In this document: positions 62,265 to 62,445 of the stretch, one piece after another
Numbering within the stretch: position 1 is the first letter of the stretch
Layout of the letters: each line of letters starts with the position of its first letter
DNA from: Anaerolineae bacterium
Lineage (GTDB): Bacteria > Chloroflexota > Anaerolineae > Caldilineales > Caldilineaceae
NCBI GenBank assembly: GCA_030432295.1
Contig: JAUIHI010000037.1
Location: forward strand, 1-62,445
Direction: 5' to 3'
Length of the DNA stretch: 62,445 bases
Notes under the pieces: generated by a model
Database searches by the model: none
What the model was told of the DNA's origin: nothing
What the model saw: only the letters and a program-made list of their open reading frames with translations
Translations under genes and position numbers: made by a program

Positions 62265-62314
62265 ATTGGGTATTTCGTTGGGACGACTTGTCGCTTCCCA
62301 ACGAAATACCCAAT
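62265..62314 (+). terminator. Family C hairpin
   Basis: Perfect 19-bp arms (ATTGGGTATTTCGTTGGGA and complement), starting one base after the upstream stop codon. Related to 20023-20096. Confidence 0.65.
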
Positions 62315-62375
62315 ACCCATGTACCGTCCTGATATATATTGACAGAGTCAAAACCAAGAAGGAGACTCTGGAAAG

Positions 62376-62445
62376 ATGACAAAATCGGTACTCAAGCGAT
62401 ATAGTGTGGCCTTCAAGCAGCATGTTGTAAGAGAGTACGAGACTG
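62376..62445 (+). CDS. Transposase N-terminus (partial, runs off window)
   Basis: 23 codons: KRYSVAFKQHVVREYE matches the start of IS3/IS911-type transposase helix-turn-helix proteins (usually RYSxEFKxxVVxE). AAGGAG lies about 10 bases upstream and a TTGACA at 62339. The rest is beyond the window, so whether the element is intact is unknown. Confidence 0.7.
   Translation, partial: MTKSVLKRYSVAFKQHVVREYET

Overview
The window reads as one contiguous piece of a GC-rich bacterial chromosome with short operons and many non-coding repeats. The best guess is a filamentous or environmental member of the Chloroflexota (Anaerolineae/Caldilineales-like). The basis is indirect: overall gene style, a RarA-methyltransferase fusion, FmdB-type zinc ribbons, a CHAT-NACHT-FGE receptor, MacB-type exporters without outer-membrane channels, and abundant tandem or palindromic intergenic repeats. 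No rRNA or tRNA gene was seen, so the taxonomy is an inference.

Layout. 1-4.1 kb: argH with a CPBP membrane protease, a DUF1992 protein, a 29-residue membrane peptide and an orphan antitoxin-like gene. 4.1-9.1 kb: an AT-richer scar with duplicated gene fragments, then a 1141-residue CHAT-NACHT-FGE protein, then a Phd/VapC-type toxin-antitoxin pair. The C-terminus of the large protein has the codon pattern of a diversity-generating-retroelement (DGR) variable region; the reverse transcriptase and template repeat are not in the window. 9.4-16.7 kb: a MacB-like ABC exporter operon (ATPase, permease, adaptor) and a sensor histidine kinase. 16.8-22 kb: ornithine-cyclodeaminase-like protein, tandem GNAT, serine hydrolase, a lone ABC permease and a HAD hydrolase. 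22.1-25.5 kb: a tandem glycine riboswitch with a terminator, controlling gcvP. 25.7-28.4 kb: an EEP-family membrane protein, an alpha/beta hydrolase and a small secreted protein made of 13-residue repeats. 28.7-35.4 kb: a fused molybdenum hydroxylase, a PhyH-GNAT pair, a class III aminotransferase and an OsmC protein. 35.4-36 kb: a BrnT-like gene pair. 36-43.4 kb: a carbohydrate/sugar-acid cluster (GH172-type DUF2961, xylose-isomerase-like TIM barrel, sulfatase, VOC enzyme, HpcH/HpaI aldolase, GntR regulator with a palindromic operator, galactonate-dehydratase-like enolase). 43.4-48.4 kb: a coiled-coil surface protein, a THUMP-like methyltransferase, CinA-type amidase and DUF proteins. 48.7-54.1 kb: a second MacB-like exporter and an SH3-repeat surface protein. 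54.4-60.1 kb: a secreted subtilase, the RarA fusion and an EEP phosphatase. 60.1-60.6 kb: a dense cluster of DnaA-box-like sequences beside an AT-rich stretch, a candidate replication origin. 60.6-62.4 kb: an M23 peptidase, a zinc ribbon protein, a membrane protein and the start of a transposase.

Two things stand out. First, the CHAT-NACHT-FGE protein looks like a hypervariable sensor-effector: a DGR-diversified ligand-binding module joined to a STAND ATPase and a caspase-like protease. Second, several families of palindromic or low-complexity repeats fill the intergenic spaces, act as apparent terminators, sit inside a riboswitch stem, and also occur in frame within at least four protein-coding genes.
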